Below, one piece after another: positions 1-5,895 of a DNA stretch of 9,364 nucleotides (its first letter is position 1; each line of letters starts with the position of its first letter). The stretch spans positions 1 through 9,364 of the forward strand of contig JAGLSH010000023.1 of assembly GCA_023135855.1 (NCBI GenBank), given 5' to 3'. This DNA is from Candidatus Omnitrophota bacterium (GTDB lineage: Bacteria > Omnitrophota > Gorgyraeia > Duberdicusellales > 4484-171). A model generated the notes under the pieces. It worked only from the letters and a program-made list of their open reading frames with translations. It was not told where the DNA came from and searched no databases. Both the position numbers and the translations under genes were made by a program.

Positions 1-916
1 GCCTAGGCGAAGCCATCCCTTTAGGGGTACCCATAGGCATAACTCCTTTGTTAAGGATATCAGGATAGTATCCAATAAAAAAGGAAACTTTAGGCAACTT
101 TATTTTTAACTCCTTTAAGACTCTTTCTTCTTGGTCTAAAAATTCAATTTGTTTTATTCCCTTATCCATAGCTTTTAAAAAATCAAAGGTTAAAGGAGAT
201 AGATAGCCAAAACTCTTAGTATATCCAATAATAACAGTTTTATCTTTTATCATCTCATTAATTAATTTACTAACAGCTCCTAAAGGAAGAAAGTATTGCT
301 CTAGCTTACAGGGCCCATTCCATAGAGTAGACATCTTAGCATCAAGATAACTACAATGCCCATTATTAAAATAAATCTTTATTGTTGAAACAGCAACTAA
401 ATCTTTTTTCAAAGGCCTTAGGTCTACCTTAGGTTTATACTGAGATAATTGATAAGAAAAATAATCGATCTTACGAGCTGGGAAATGCTTTAGGCCAGCT
501 AATCTCAAAAAACCTTCCCTGTCTGAACTTTCCCTAGGCTTCTGATTAATCAGAGATGAGAAACTGGTCAAAACAATTAATTGTCTTAATAATTTTTCAC
601 TTATTTTAGGAAAATATTGTTTAATTTCTCGGCTCAAATAATCAAATATACCAATATGATGATCTAGACAACGCAAGAGAAACAATCCACAATGAGAGAG
701 CCCTTTGCCCTTATAAATAAGTAAAGAATCTTTTCGTCCTTTTTTTTCTTTTAAACCAGAAGAAACAAGAATTTTGCTAACTGTACTTTTTGAAATATTG
801 ATCTTATGTTTCTTCTTTAACAATTCTGACAAAGGTCTAACTCCTAAATGAGAGTTAAGTCTTTTTTCTTGAAGAACTATTCTTTTCAAATAAGAGTCTA
901 TCTTTTTCTTTGCCAT
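1..916 (-). CDS. Unrecognised protein with a possible N-terminal HTH, perhaps transposase-like; 3' end cut by the window edge
   Basis: An open frame of 305 codons runs from ATG at 916 to the left edge with no stop, so the C-terminus lies outside the window. An AAGG sequence about 7 nt upstream of the ATG could be the ribosome binding site. The basic N-terminus is followed by a segment that looks like a helix-turn-helix (RPLSELLKKK, then ISKSTVSKILVSSG, about residues 27-54) and a basic stretch LKEKKGRK. The middle contains LVAVSTIKIYFNNG, then HCSYLDAKMSTLWNG (about residues 174-202). That layout, DNA-binding N-terminus followed by a strand carrying an Asp, recalls DDE-type transposases, but I cannot identify a complete catalytic triad and do not recognise the family. 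Clean codon structure without internal stops argues that it is a real gene. A regulatory or nuclease role remains possible. It is separated from the ORF6N remnant by about 100 bp of repeat-containing DNA. Confidence 0.6.
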   Translation of the reverse strand, partial: MAKKKIDSYLKRIVLQEKRLNSHLGVRPLSELLKKKHKINISKSTVSKILVSSGLKEKKGRKDSLLIYKGKGLSHCGLFLLRCLDHHIGIFDYLSREIKQYFPKISEKLLRQLIVLTSFSSLINQKPRESSDREGFLRLAGLKHFPARKIDYFSYQLSQYKPKVDLRPLKKDLVAVSTIKIYFNNGHCSYLDAKMSTLWNGPCKLEQYFLPLGAVSKLINEMIKDKTVIIGYTKSFGYLSPLTFDFLKAMDKGIKQIEFLDQEERVLKELKIKLPKVSFFIGYYPDILNKGVMPMGTPKGMASPR

Positions 917-1021
917 TTTAAACCTTAATCCCTATAAATAATTAATTTTTTCAAAGCTGGAGTTACTTTCTTTCTAGCCATTTCCCTAATTATACCAGAA
1001 TCACATCCTGTAAGAAAGCTC

Positions 1022-1044
1022 CAGTTTAGGATTCGCCTGAACCG
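1022..1044 (+). repeat. REP-like palindrome, copy 1 (degenerate)
   Basis: Left arm CAGTTTAGG, loop ATTCG, right arm CCTGAACCG. Compared with the consensus it carries a G-to-A change in the left arm (shared with copy 2) and a private A-to-G change in the right arm. It lies in the distal unit of the 51-bp tandem duplication. The loop reads ATTCG on the plus strand, opposite to copies 4-7. Confidence 0.85.
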
Positions 1045-1072
1045 GCCTTACGAAACCCTATCTTCCGAGCTC

Positions 1073-1095
1073 CAGTTTAGGATTCGCCTAAACCG
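1073..1095 (+). repeat. REP-like palindrome, copy 2
   Basis: Left arm CAGTTTAGG, loop ATTCG, right arm CCTAAACCG, with one arm mismatch. Read on the minus strand it encodes the last residues (GLGES) and the TAA stop of the extended ORF6N reading frame, so the repeat forms the gene's 3' terminus. Confidence 0.9.
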
Positions 1096-1598
1096 GCCTT
1101 ACGAAACCCTATCTTCCGTTTCGATTCATCTGGAACAGATACTAGCTGTTGAATTGCCTCAAAGATAGTACGGATTTCTAAATCATGCTTCTCTATCTTC
1201 CCTTCAAGTTAATTTAATTTATAAGCAAGCTCTTTATGGGTAGAAAAAATATACCGTAATTTTACAAATATACGCATAATAGCAATATTCATTTGTATGG
1301 CTCGCTTGCTTCTTAAAATGCTAGAAATCATTGCTACACCTTGCTCAGTAAAAGCATAGGGATTCGCCCGACGAATGCCACCCCAACTTGAAGTCACAAT
1401 TTGTGACTTCAAGTTTTTAAATTCAAGTTCGTTAAGTTGAAACATGAAATCTTCAGGAAACCTATCAATATTTCGCTTTACAGCTTGAACTAATACTTTT
1501 ACCTCAACCCCATAAAGCTCAGCCAAATGTGTACTAAGCATAACTCTGTGCCCTCTAACCAGACAAATATTTTTTTCTATTGCCCCTGGTTTTTTCAT
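1077..1598 (-). pseudogene. ORF6N-domain (KilA-N-like) DNA-binding protein, interrupted by an in-frame stop
   Basis: The intact first part (1598-1209, 129 residues) is a recognisable ORF6N domain, a family common in phages and accessory islands and thought to bind DNA. Family-like segments are ELYGVEVKVLVQAVKRN (27-43), RFPEDFMFQL (46-55), VTSSWGG (68-74) and PYAFTEQGVAM (80-90). A TAA at 1209-1211 ends it after HKELAYKLN. The same frame continues for 43 codons with what looks like the normal coiled C-terminus: LEGKIEKHDLEIRTIFEAIQ and then KRKIGF, ending at a TAA at 1077-1079 inside a palindromic repeat. One GAA-to-TAA change would explain the break. A GGAG Shine-Dalgarno about 10 nt before the ATG supports the start. 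The truncated 129-residue product could still fold. Sequencing error, programmed readthrough or recent decay are the alternatives; decay is simplest. Confidence 0.8.
1385..1415. repeat. Perfect 31-bp palindrome inside the ORF6N coding region
   Basis: Arms of 15 bp (1385-1399, AACTTGAAGTCACAA, and 1401-1415, TTGTGACTTCAAGTT) pair perfectly around a single T at 1400. It encodes the family-like stretch NLKSQIVTSS (residues 62-71), so protein constraint may explain part but not obviously all of the symmetry. A 10-mer from its centre recurs in the gene's upstream region (1629-1638). Confidence 0.9.
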
Positions 1599-1628
1599 CT
1601 TTCAAAACTCCTTTTCTTTTTGCTACCG

Positions 1629-1643
1629 GTCACAAATTATAAC
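1629..1643 (-). promoter_or_regulatory. Possible -10 element and operator half-site upstream of the ORF6N gene
   Basis: On the minus strand this reads GGTTATAATTTGTGAC. It contains a TATAAT hexamer followed at once by TTTGTGAC. The 10-mer AATTTGTGAC matches the centre of the intragenic 31-bp palindrome exactly. No convincing -35 hexamer is seen at normal spacing, so the promoter call is weak. Binding of the ORF6N protein to both sites is inference. Confidence 0.35.
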
Positions 1644-1660
1644 CGTCTCCCTGCAATAAC

Positions 1661-1683
1661 CGGTTTAGGATTCGCCTAAACCG
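1661..1683 (+). repeat. REP-like palindrome, copy 3
   Basis: Perfect arms CGGTTTAGG and CCTAAACCG around loop ATTCG. It begins one base after the yraN stop codon (1685-1687). It may act as a 3' hairpin for that transcript, although no U-tract follows. Confidence 0.95.
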
Positions 1684-1684
1684 A

Positions 1685-2098
1685 CTAAAAAGTAATATTT
1701 TCATAGTGGTTAATGCGGTTAACTCGATAATTATTATCTAAAACAATACAGATCGCATCTATTCTATATTCTTTCTTCCATCTTTTCTTAGCTACATAAG
1801 CCCTGGCATTATTGATAAGTTTATTTTTTTTACTTCGCTTAAACGACTCCTCTGGGCTGCCAAATCTTTCTCGTTTTTTTGTTCTTACTTCTACAAATAC
1901 CAATGTATTTTTGCATAAAGCAATCAAATCAATTTCGGCACACTTTGTCCGGTAGTTTTGTTCAATTATAATGTATCTTTTGACCTGTAAGTATTTCTTT
2001 GCTATCTCTTCTCCTAGCCGACCAGTTTTAAGATTATTTGTTTTATTAGAAAGGTCTTTCTGAATGTTTTCTGAATTTTCTTTTTTGAAAATTCTCAT
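1685..2098 (-). CDS. yraN: YraN / UPF0102 family nuclease-like protein
   Basis: This 137-residue protein belongs to UPF0102 (YraN), a small family with an endonuclease-like fold often encoded beside comM and dprA. The conserved features are present: TGRLGEEIAKKYL (25-37) with its glutamates, then EIDLIA (55-60) and LVFVEVRTKK (66-75). These give the Asp and Glu of a PD-(D/E)XK-like site, with Arg in place of the common Lys in the VEVK motif. A final segment SPEESFKRSKKNKL follows. The N-terminus has about 24 polar, Lys- and Asn-rich residues before the usual family start, so an internal start is possible, but the ATG used here lies 10 nt after the comM stop as expected for translational coupling. 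The biochemical role of YraN is unsettled; a DNA-processing role linked to transformation or recombination is inferred from gene context. Confidence 0.9.
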   Translation of the reverse strand: MRIFKKENSENIQKDLSNKTNNLKTGRLGEEIAKKYLQVKRYIIIEQNYRTKCAEIDLIALCKNTLVFVEVRTKKRERFGSPEESFKRSKKNKLINNARAYVAKKRWKKEYRIDAICIVLDNNYRVNRINHYENITF

Positions 2099-2108
2099 AC
2101 TTCTATGC

Positions 2109-3635
2109 TTAGACTTTTGGTCTATATTGCAAAGCTTCTGCCATATGAGCCATGCTTATCCCCGATAAATTCTCTAAATCTGCTATAGTCCTTGCAACTT
2201 TTATCATTTTAAAATAAGAACGTGCCGACAGTTGAAAAGCAATACCAGCCTGACATAATAATTGTTTAACCTCTTTTGAAAGCTTGCAATATTTTTTAAT
2301 ATGCGCATTCTTCATCTCTGCGTTAGTATAGACACTATCTTCTTTGAAACGAGCTTGTTGAATTTTCCTAGCTGAAATCACGCGTCTTTGTATCTGTTCT
2401 GAAGTTTCTAAATTTATATTTAACTGTTCATCTTCGGATAACTCCTTGACATTAACTGCCGGAACATCAACATGTAAATCAATACGATCTAGCATCGGGC
2501 CGGAAACTCGTTTTCTATATTTTTCTATCTCCCTTTGTGTACATACACAAGGTTTTTTATGATGATGTAAATAGCCACACGGACAGGGATTGGCTGAAGC
2601 TATCAACATAAATTTACAAGGGTATCTCACCCTTTCTCTACTGCGAGAAATAGAAACATAGCCATCTTCTATAGGCTGCCTTAATGCCTCCAAAACACTA
2701 CGCGGAAATTCATTAAACTCATCTAAAAATAGTATTCCACGATGAGCCAAACTTATTTCTCCAGGCTGAGGTCTTGTGCCCCCACCAATAAGACCAACTT
2801 GAGAAATAGTATGATGAGGCGATCTAAAGGAACGCGTTTTAATAATAGAACCTTCTGGTGGAATACGACCGGCAGCCGAATATATTTTTGTAACCTCCAA
2901 CCGTTCTCCACCCATTAACGCTGGTAAAATACCTTGAACTGCCCGTGCCAACATGGTTTTACCGGAACCAGGACTACCAGACATAAAAATATTATGCCCT
3001 CCAGCAGCTGAAATCTCCATTGCTCTTTTTGCCTGCTCTTGACCTAAAATCTCTGCCATATCGAATTCAACTTTGATAACACTTTTCTCTTCATTTGTTT
3101 CTTTAAACTTAACCGGCTGAATTACAATCTCGTCTAGTAAATAAGCTAATAAATGATTTAAATTTTCGATAGGATAAACGCCTATTCCTTTAACAACAGC
3201 TGCTTCATTTGCGCATGATTTTGGCACAAATATATTTTTTATTCCCTTTTCTTTGGCAAATAGTGCTAATAGCAATGCCCCTTTTGTATGACGTAATGTT
3301 CCATCAAGAGAAAGCTCACCAAAGAAAAGGCTATCTTTGGGAATTTTGAATTGAATAATTGACGCTAAAATACCTGCCGCTATAGGCAAATCATAGAAGG
3401 AACCTTCCTTAGGAACATCACCCGGTGCTAGATTAACCACTATTCTTCTTGAAGGAAATTCAATATTTGAATTTATAACCGCAGTCCTAACCCTCTCCTT
3501 ACTTTCATCCACTGCTTTACTAGGTAAACCAACAATTTCAAAGGCAGGTAATCCTCTATTCGCAACATTTACCTCCACATCTATACCAATAGCCTCAAGC
3601 CCTGAATTTGACGCTGATAAAACTTTAACCAACAT
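2109..3635 (-). CDS. comM: ComM / YifB family AAA+ ATPase (Mg-chelatase-like), branch-migration helicase
   Basis: The 508-residue protein has the full ComM architecture and usual length. An N-terminal Lon-protease-like domain (about 1-165) carries AFEIVGLPSKAVDESKERVR and VNLAPGDVPKEGS. The AAA+ core has Walker A GSPGSGKT (220-227), Walker B ILFLDE (301-306), and a Cys cluster CPCG with CVC (351-365) typical of the family. GPMLDRIDLHVDVP (379-392) and a C-terminal Mg-chelatase-type helical domain ending in EALQYR follow. ComM proteins are hexameric helicases that extend heteroduplex joints when incoming single-stranded DNA recombines during natural transformation. Its position between dprA, which loads RecA on that DNA, and yraN fits this role. 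An AAGGAG Shine-Dalgarno sequence 10 nt before ATG fixes the start. The 77-nt gap after dprA allows readthrough from the upstream gene. No key residue is missing. Confidence 0.95.
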   Translation of the reverse strand: MLVKVLSASNSGLEAIGIDVEVNVANRGLPAFEIVGLPSKAVDESKERVRTAVINSNIEFPSRRIVVNLAPGDVPKEGSFYDLPIAAGILASIIQFKIPKDSLFFGELSLDGTLRHTKGALLLALFAKEKGIKNIFVPKSCANEAAVVKGIGVYPIENLNHLLAYLLDEIVIQPVKFKETNEEKSVIKVEFDMAEILGQEQAKRAMEISAAGGHNIFMSGSPGSGKTMLARAVQGILPALMGGERLEVTKIYSAAGRIPPEGSIIKTRSFRSPHHTISQVGLIGGGTRPQPGEISLAHRGILFLDEFNEFPRSVLEALRQPIEDGYVSISRSRERVRYPCKFMLIASANPCPCGYLHHHKKPCVCTQREIEKYRKRVSGPMLDRIDLHVDVPAVNVKELSEDEQLNINLETSEQIQRRVISARKIQQARFKEDSVYTNAEMKNAHIKKYCKLSKEVKQLLCQAGIAFQLSARSYFKMIKVARTIADLENLSGISMAHMAEALQYRPKV

Positions 3636-3712
3636 AAGAATCGCTCTCCTTTTATTAGATCTGTTTAGCCTATACCTGCGACAAATAGCGTTTCACCTAA
3701 ATAAATAACTAC

Positions 3713-4588
3713 TCACACTCTAGTACTATTTACATAGTACTTCCCTTTCTCTTCCAACAATATGCCTTTTAATCGCATAAACGAAAGTATAGTTCCTACC
3801 TTAGCTACCGAGGTTTTTACAAATCGCGATATTTCATCTATCCCCATAGGCTCGTGTTGTAATTCTTCTAATACAGCTTGCTCGACACTATTAAGCCTTA
3901 GTAACCTTGATGAAACTTTTGGAAATTCAAATTGGATTGTATCATAACTTGCCAACACATCTTTCGAACTAGTTACAATGTCAGCACCGTTTTTAATAAG
4001 TTGTAAAATACCTTGTGAATTTAATCCAGTAAGAGGCCCAGGGACAACAAAAAGTCTTCTTTTGTAATTTTTAGCAAGACCGGCTGTAATCAAGGAACCA
4101 CTTTTTTCACCTGCTTCAACGACCATAGTTGCCTTAGATAAACCAGCGACAATTCTGTTTCGTTTAGGATAAGTCCACACAGCTGGTGGAAAACTTCCTT
4201 CAAATTCCGATATAACCAATCCCTTATTTTCTAATATTTCATTATATAAACTCTTTTGATGTTGAGGGTGAACCATGTCAATTCCACAGGGCATAACTGC
4301 AATGGTCTTGCCTCCAACATTTAGTGCCGCTTTATGTGCGGTTGCATCAATCCCGTACATAAATCCGGAAACAATTGTTATCCCCGCATTTGATATTTCT
4401 GATACTAACTTAGTGGTAATTTGTTTGCCATAGGTTGTCATCTTTCTTGAGCCCACAACTGCCAAACAATTCTCAAAAATAGAAGTATCCCAACTTCCTT
4501 TATAGTAAATCCTCTTCGGATAAGAAGGAATTTCCTTAAGCAGCTTAGGATATTTTGAATTTTCAATCGTAACCACACCGTGCTTCAT
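3713..4588 (-). CDS. dprA: DNA-processing protein DprA, lacking the N-terminal SAM-like domain
   Basis: DprA binds incoming single-stranded DNA and loads RecA during natural transformation. With the start at 4588 the protein has 291 residues. The Rossmann-type core shows VGSRK (45-49), SGFMYGIDATAH (74-85), PKRNRIVAGLS (141-151), EAGEKSGSLITA (158-169) and VVPGP (181-185). The last 55 or so residues form the DprA winged helix. The helical SAM/HhH domain common at the N-terminus is absent; the frame begins almost directly with the strand before YPKLLKEIPSYPKR. An upstream in-frame ATG at 4630 would add 14 residues (MWFRICLNRLKISK), but those are the translation of a palindromic repeat, so I prefer 4588. 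Neither start has a good Shine-Dalgarno sequence. Loss of an original 5' end when the RAYT and its repeats arrived is plausible but unproven; DprA proteins without the SAM domain are known, for example in Helicobacter. Confidence 0.9.
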   Translation of the reverse strand: MKHGVVTIENSKYPKLLKEIPSYPKRIYYKGSWDTSIFENCLAVVGSRKMTTYGKQITTKLVSEISNAGITIVSGFMYGIDATAHKAALNVGGKTIAVMPCGIDMVHPQHQKSLYNEILENKGLVISEFEGSFPPAVWTYPKRNRIVAGLSKATMVVEAGEKSGSLITAGLAKNYKRRLFVVPGPLTGLNSQGILQLIKNGADIVTSSKDVLASYDTIQFEFPKVSSRLLRLNSVEQAVLEELQHEPMGIDEISRFVKTSVAKVGTILSFMRLKGILLEEKGKYYVNSTRV

Positions 4589-4604
4589 TTTACTAATTTT
4601 TAAT

Positions 4605-4627
4605 CGGTTTAGGCAAATCCTAAACCA
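4605..4627 (-). repeat. REP-like palindrome, copy 4 (downstream flank of RAYT)
   Basis: Plus-strand arms CGGTTTAGG and CCTAAACCA around a variant loop CAAAT, one terminal arm mismatch. It ends 8 nt from the transposase stop codon and lies 16 nt before the preferred dprA start. An alternative dprA ATG at 4628-4630 abuts it, which would place the whole palindrome inside the coding frame. Confidence 0.9.
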
Positions 4628-4635
4628 CATTTTTA

Positions 4636-5346
4636 TTAATCAATAGTCAACATACCTAACTTCTCTCTCAAATTTATAGAAAATATACAGTCTCTTGCAA
4701 ACTTTTTGTATTTTTGAGAAGATGGAAACATTTCTCTCAATATATCTTTGTCTATAATCGGTGAGTTAATTTCCCCAGCGTAATTCGCTAAACTACAATA
4801 TGGGTATTTAACAACCCATTGATAAGCCTGATCAAAATTTTTTATAGCATTCCTAAATCCTTTGGGATAAAGTTCAAAAGGATTTTTTACTTGAATATAT
4901 ACACTTAAATATCTTAAATATTCATCAGTATGTATAGTCTTTGCTTTATAAGGACCCTGAAATAATCGACCCGGTTCTTGATATTTACTATTAAAATAAG
5001 CAGCCATACCAGTACCAAGCTTCCGCATAAATAATACAACTCCGCCTTTAACAATCTCCTTAAGAAAAAGATGGAAATGATTTTCCATTAAAGAAAAAGC
5101 AAGTATTGTTACAATCGGTTTTTGCGAAGGCCAATATCCTGGCCAAATTAAGTTTTTGTTAAATGCTATGCCTAATTTTTTTTCTAATCTCCTGAATGGA
5201 TTCGCAACCGCAATTAAAGTATTAAAGTAATACAACATCTGTAAAAACCGCCATCTATCACAATTTTTACGAACAATCGCTTGTTTCCGATTTCCTCTAT
5301 TATACACATGAACATAATCGCCTACTGTAACTACTTCTTTTCTCAT
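4636..5346 (-). CDS. REP-associated tyrosine transposase (RAYT), Y1/HUH single-strand transposase family
   Basis: The 236-residue protein belongs to the IS200-like Y1 transposases that cut and join single-stranded DNA at hairpins. The HUH motif is HFH at residues 90-92, within LMENHFHLFLKE. The following helix MRKLGTGMAAYFNSKYQ holds the candidate catalytic tyrosine Y117 (Y122 as alternative), followed by PGRLFQGPYKAK (125-136) and YLSVYIQVKNP (146-156), all typical of RAYTs. The start is preceded by VHVYNRGNR, another family-like segment. The gene appears intact and full length with no frameshift. RAYTs are usually single-copy and are thought to mobilise or maintain short REP palindromes elsewhere in the genome, and five further matching palindromes lie in this window. 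No Shine-Dalgarno sequence precedes the ATG, so expression is probably low. It lies between the spoVG terminator and dprA. Confidence 0.92.
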   Translation of the reverse strand: MRKEVVTVGDYVHVYNRGNRKQAIVRKNCDRWRFLQMLYYFNTLIAVANPFRRLEKKLGIAFNKNLIWPGYWPSQKPIVTILAFSLMENHFHLFLKEIVKGGVVLFMRKLGTGMAAYFNSKYQEPGRLFQGPYKAKTIHTDEYLRYLSVYIQVKNPFELYPKGFRNAIKNFDQAYQWVVKYPYCSLANYAGEINSPIIDKDILREMFPSSQKYKKFARDCIFSINLREKLGMLTID

Positions 5347-5363
5347 ATATTTAATTTAATATC

Positions 5364-5386
5364 CGGTTTAGGCGAATCCTAAACCG
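5364..5386 (-). repeat. REP-like palindrome, copy 5 (upstream flank of RAYT)
   Basis: Perfect 9-bp arms CGGTTTAGG and CCTAAACCG around loop CGAAT on the plus strand. It lies 17 nt upstream of the transposase ATG, just downstream of the spoVG terminator, in the same orientation as copies 4, 6 and 7. Confidence 0.95.
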
Positions 5387-5393
5387 AAATTAT

Positions 5394-5431
5394 GAAAAAT
5401 ATTGGGGGTATCCTTTGTGGATAACCCCAAT
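5394..5431 (-). terminator. Rho-independent terminator of spoVG
   Basis: On the minus strand, a 13-bp stem with one mismatch (ATTGGGGTTATCC and GGATACCCCCAAT) encloses a 5-nt loop ACAAA and is followed by ATTTTTC. It starts 13 nt after the spoVG stop codon. It should insulate spoVG from the transposase gene. Confidence 0.85.
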
Positions 5432-5444
5432 AATAATTCAGAAT

Positions 5445-5708
5445 TTAATCATTGTTTTCCATATAAGTAGAAATAACTGTTTTATTAAGTACTTCTCGCG
5501 TCTGAGCAGTTATAGGGAAAGCGCGGTTGTACCACTTCCCATCCTTACCAGACTCTTGCGGCGCACCAACAAATAAGCCATTTTTACCTTCAATTACACG
5601 AAACCCTTTGATTACAAATTCATTGGCTATTGCAACATCACATATAGCCTTTGTTGCCCCTTTACTATCAAATTTGTGAATCCTTATAACTTTGAAATCC
5701 AAAGCCAT
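5445..5708 (-). CDS. spoVG: SpoVG family nucleic-acid-binding regulator
   Basis: An 87-residue SpoVG homologue of the usual length. Recognisable segments are VIRIHKFDSKGATKAICDV (7-25), NEFVIKGFRVIEGKNGLFV (29-47), AFPITAQTREVLNKTV (63-78) and a short acidic tail. SpoVG proteins bind DNA and RNA and act as global regulators in Firmicutes and spirochaetes; the name comes from Bacillus sporulation, but homologues occur in many lineages that do not sporulate. Its role here is unknown. A very strong Shine-Dalgarno AAGGAGG (5716-5722) sits 7 nt before the ATG, and an intrinsic terminator follows, so it looks like a well-expressed single-gene unit. No clear promoter hexamers were found in the AT-rich 160 bp upstream. 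Confidence 0.93.
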   Translation of the reverse strand: MALDFKVIRIHKFDSKGATKAICDVAIANEFVIKGFRVIEGKNGLFVGAPQESGKDGKWYNRAFPITAQTREVLNKTVISTYMENND

Positions 5709-5870
5709 TTTGCCACCTCCTTCTTACTAGACACCTACCTATACACATTACCTCACTTAAATTGCACACAATATTTTATGTCCTCTTTACTTAATAGACG
5801 TAATAGGTGTAAAAATTCTTTCAAAAATTTTTATTTTTTTAAATATAAGGCTTTGAATTGATCAAGAGGT

Positions 5871-5893
5871 CGGTTTAGGCGAATCCTAAACCG
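5871..5893 (-). repeat. REP-like palindrome, copy 6
   Basis: Perfect arms CGGTTTAGG and CCTAAACCG with loop CGAAT on the plus strand. It begins two bases after the anti-sigma stop codon (5896-5898), so it forms the 3' hairpin of the sigma/anti-sigma transcript. No U-tract follows directly. Confidence 0.95.
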
Positions 5894-5895
5894 GG

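Larger units (their letters stand above)
1017..1118. repeat. 51-bp tandem duplication containing two palindrome copies
   Basis: Two head-to-tail 51-bp units, 1017-1067 and 1068-1118, differ at one base (G at 1039, A at 1090). Each unit holds, reading the plus strand, AGCTC, one copy of the palindromic repeat, and then the complement of the last codons of the ORF6N reading frame (complementary to CGGAAGATAGGGTTTCG). The unit length is a multiple of three. The duplication therefore happened after a palindrome had joined the gene's 3' end. Confidence 0.95.
4605..5386 (-). mobile_element. REP/RAYT unit: IS200-like transposase gene bracketed by two palindromes
   Basis: A 782-bp unit consists of the RAYT gene with one palindrome 17 nt before its start and another 8 nt after its stop, both in the same orientation. 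This matches the layout of REPtrons, in which a RAYT gene is flanked by REP hairpins. No target-site duplication is expected, because HUH enzymes of this class do not make one. Whether the unit itself still moves is unknown. Confidence 0.7.

Noticed and set aside
1017..1683. Possible CRISPR array, because of repeated palindromic units.
   Set aside because: Only two adjacent units, which are identical along their whole length with no distinct spacers; the remaining copies are dispersed between genes and no cas genes are present.
3661..3678. CTGTTTAG followed by CCTATACCTG between dprA and comM, resembling the palindrome with its loop deleted.
   Set aside because: Several mismatches and no preserved loop; it could be a decayed eighth copy, but the match is too weak to annotate.
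3762..3947. Plus-strand open frame of 61 codons inside dprA.
   Set aside because: Antisense shadow of a well-supported gene, without its own Shine-Dalgarno sequence or family-like sequence.
5676..5861. Plus-strand 61-codon frame across the spoVG upstream region.
   Set aside because: Overlaps the spoVG start and Shine-Dalgarno sequence; low-complexity product with no support.
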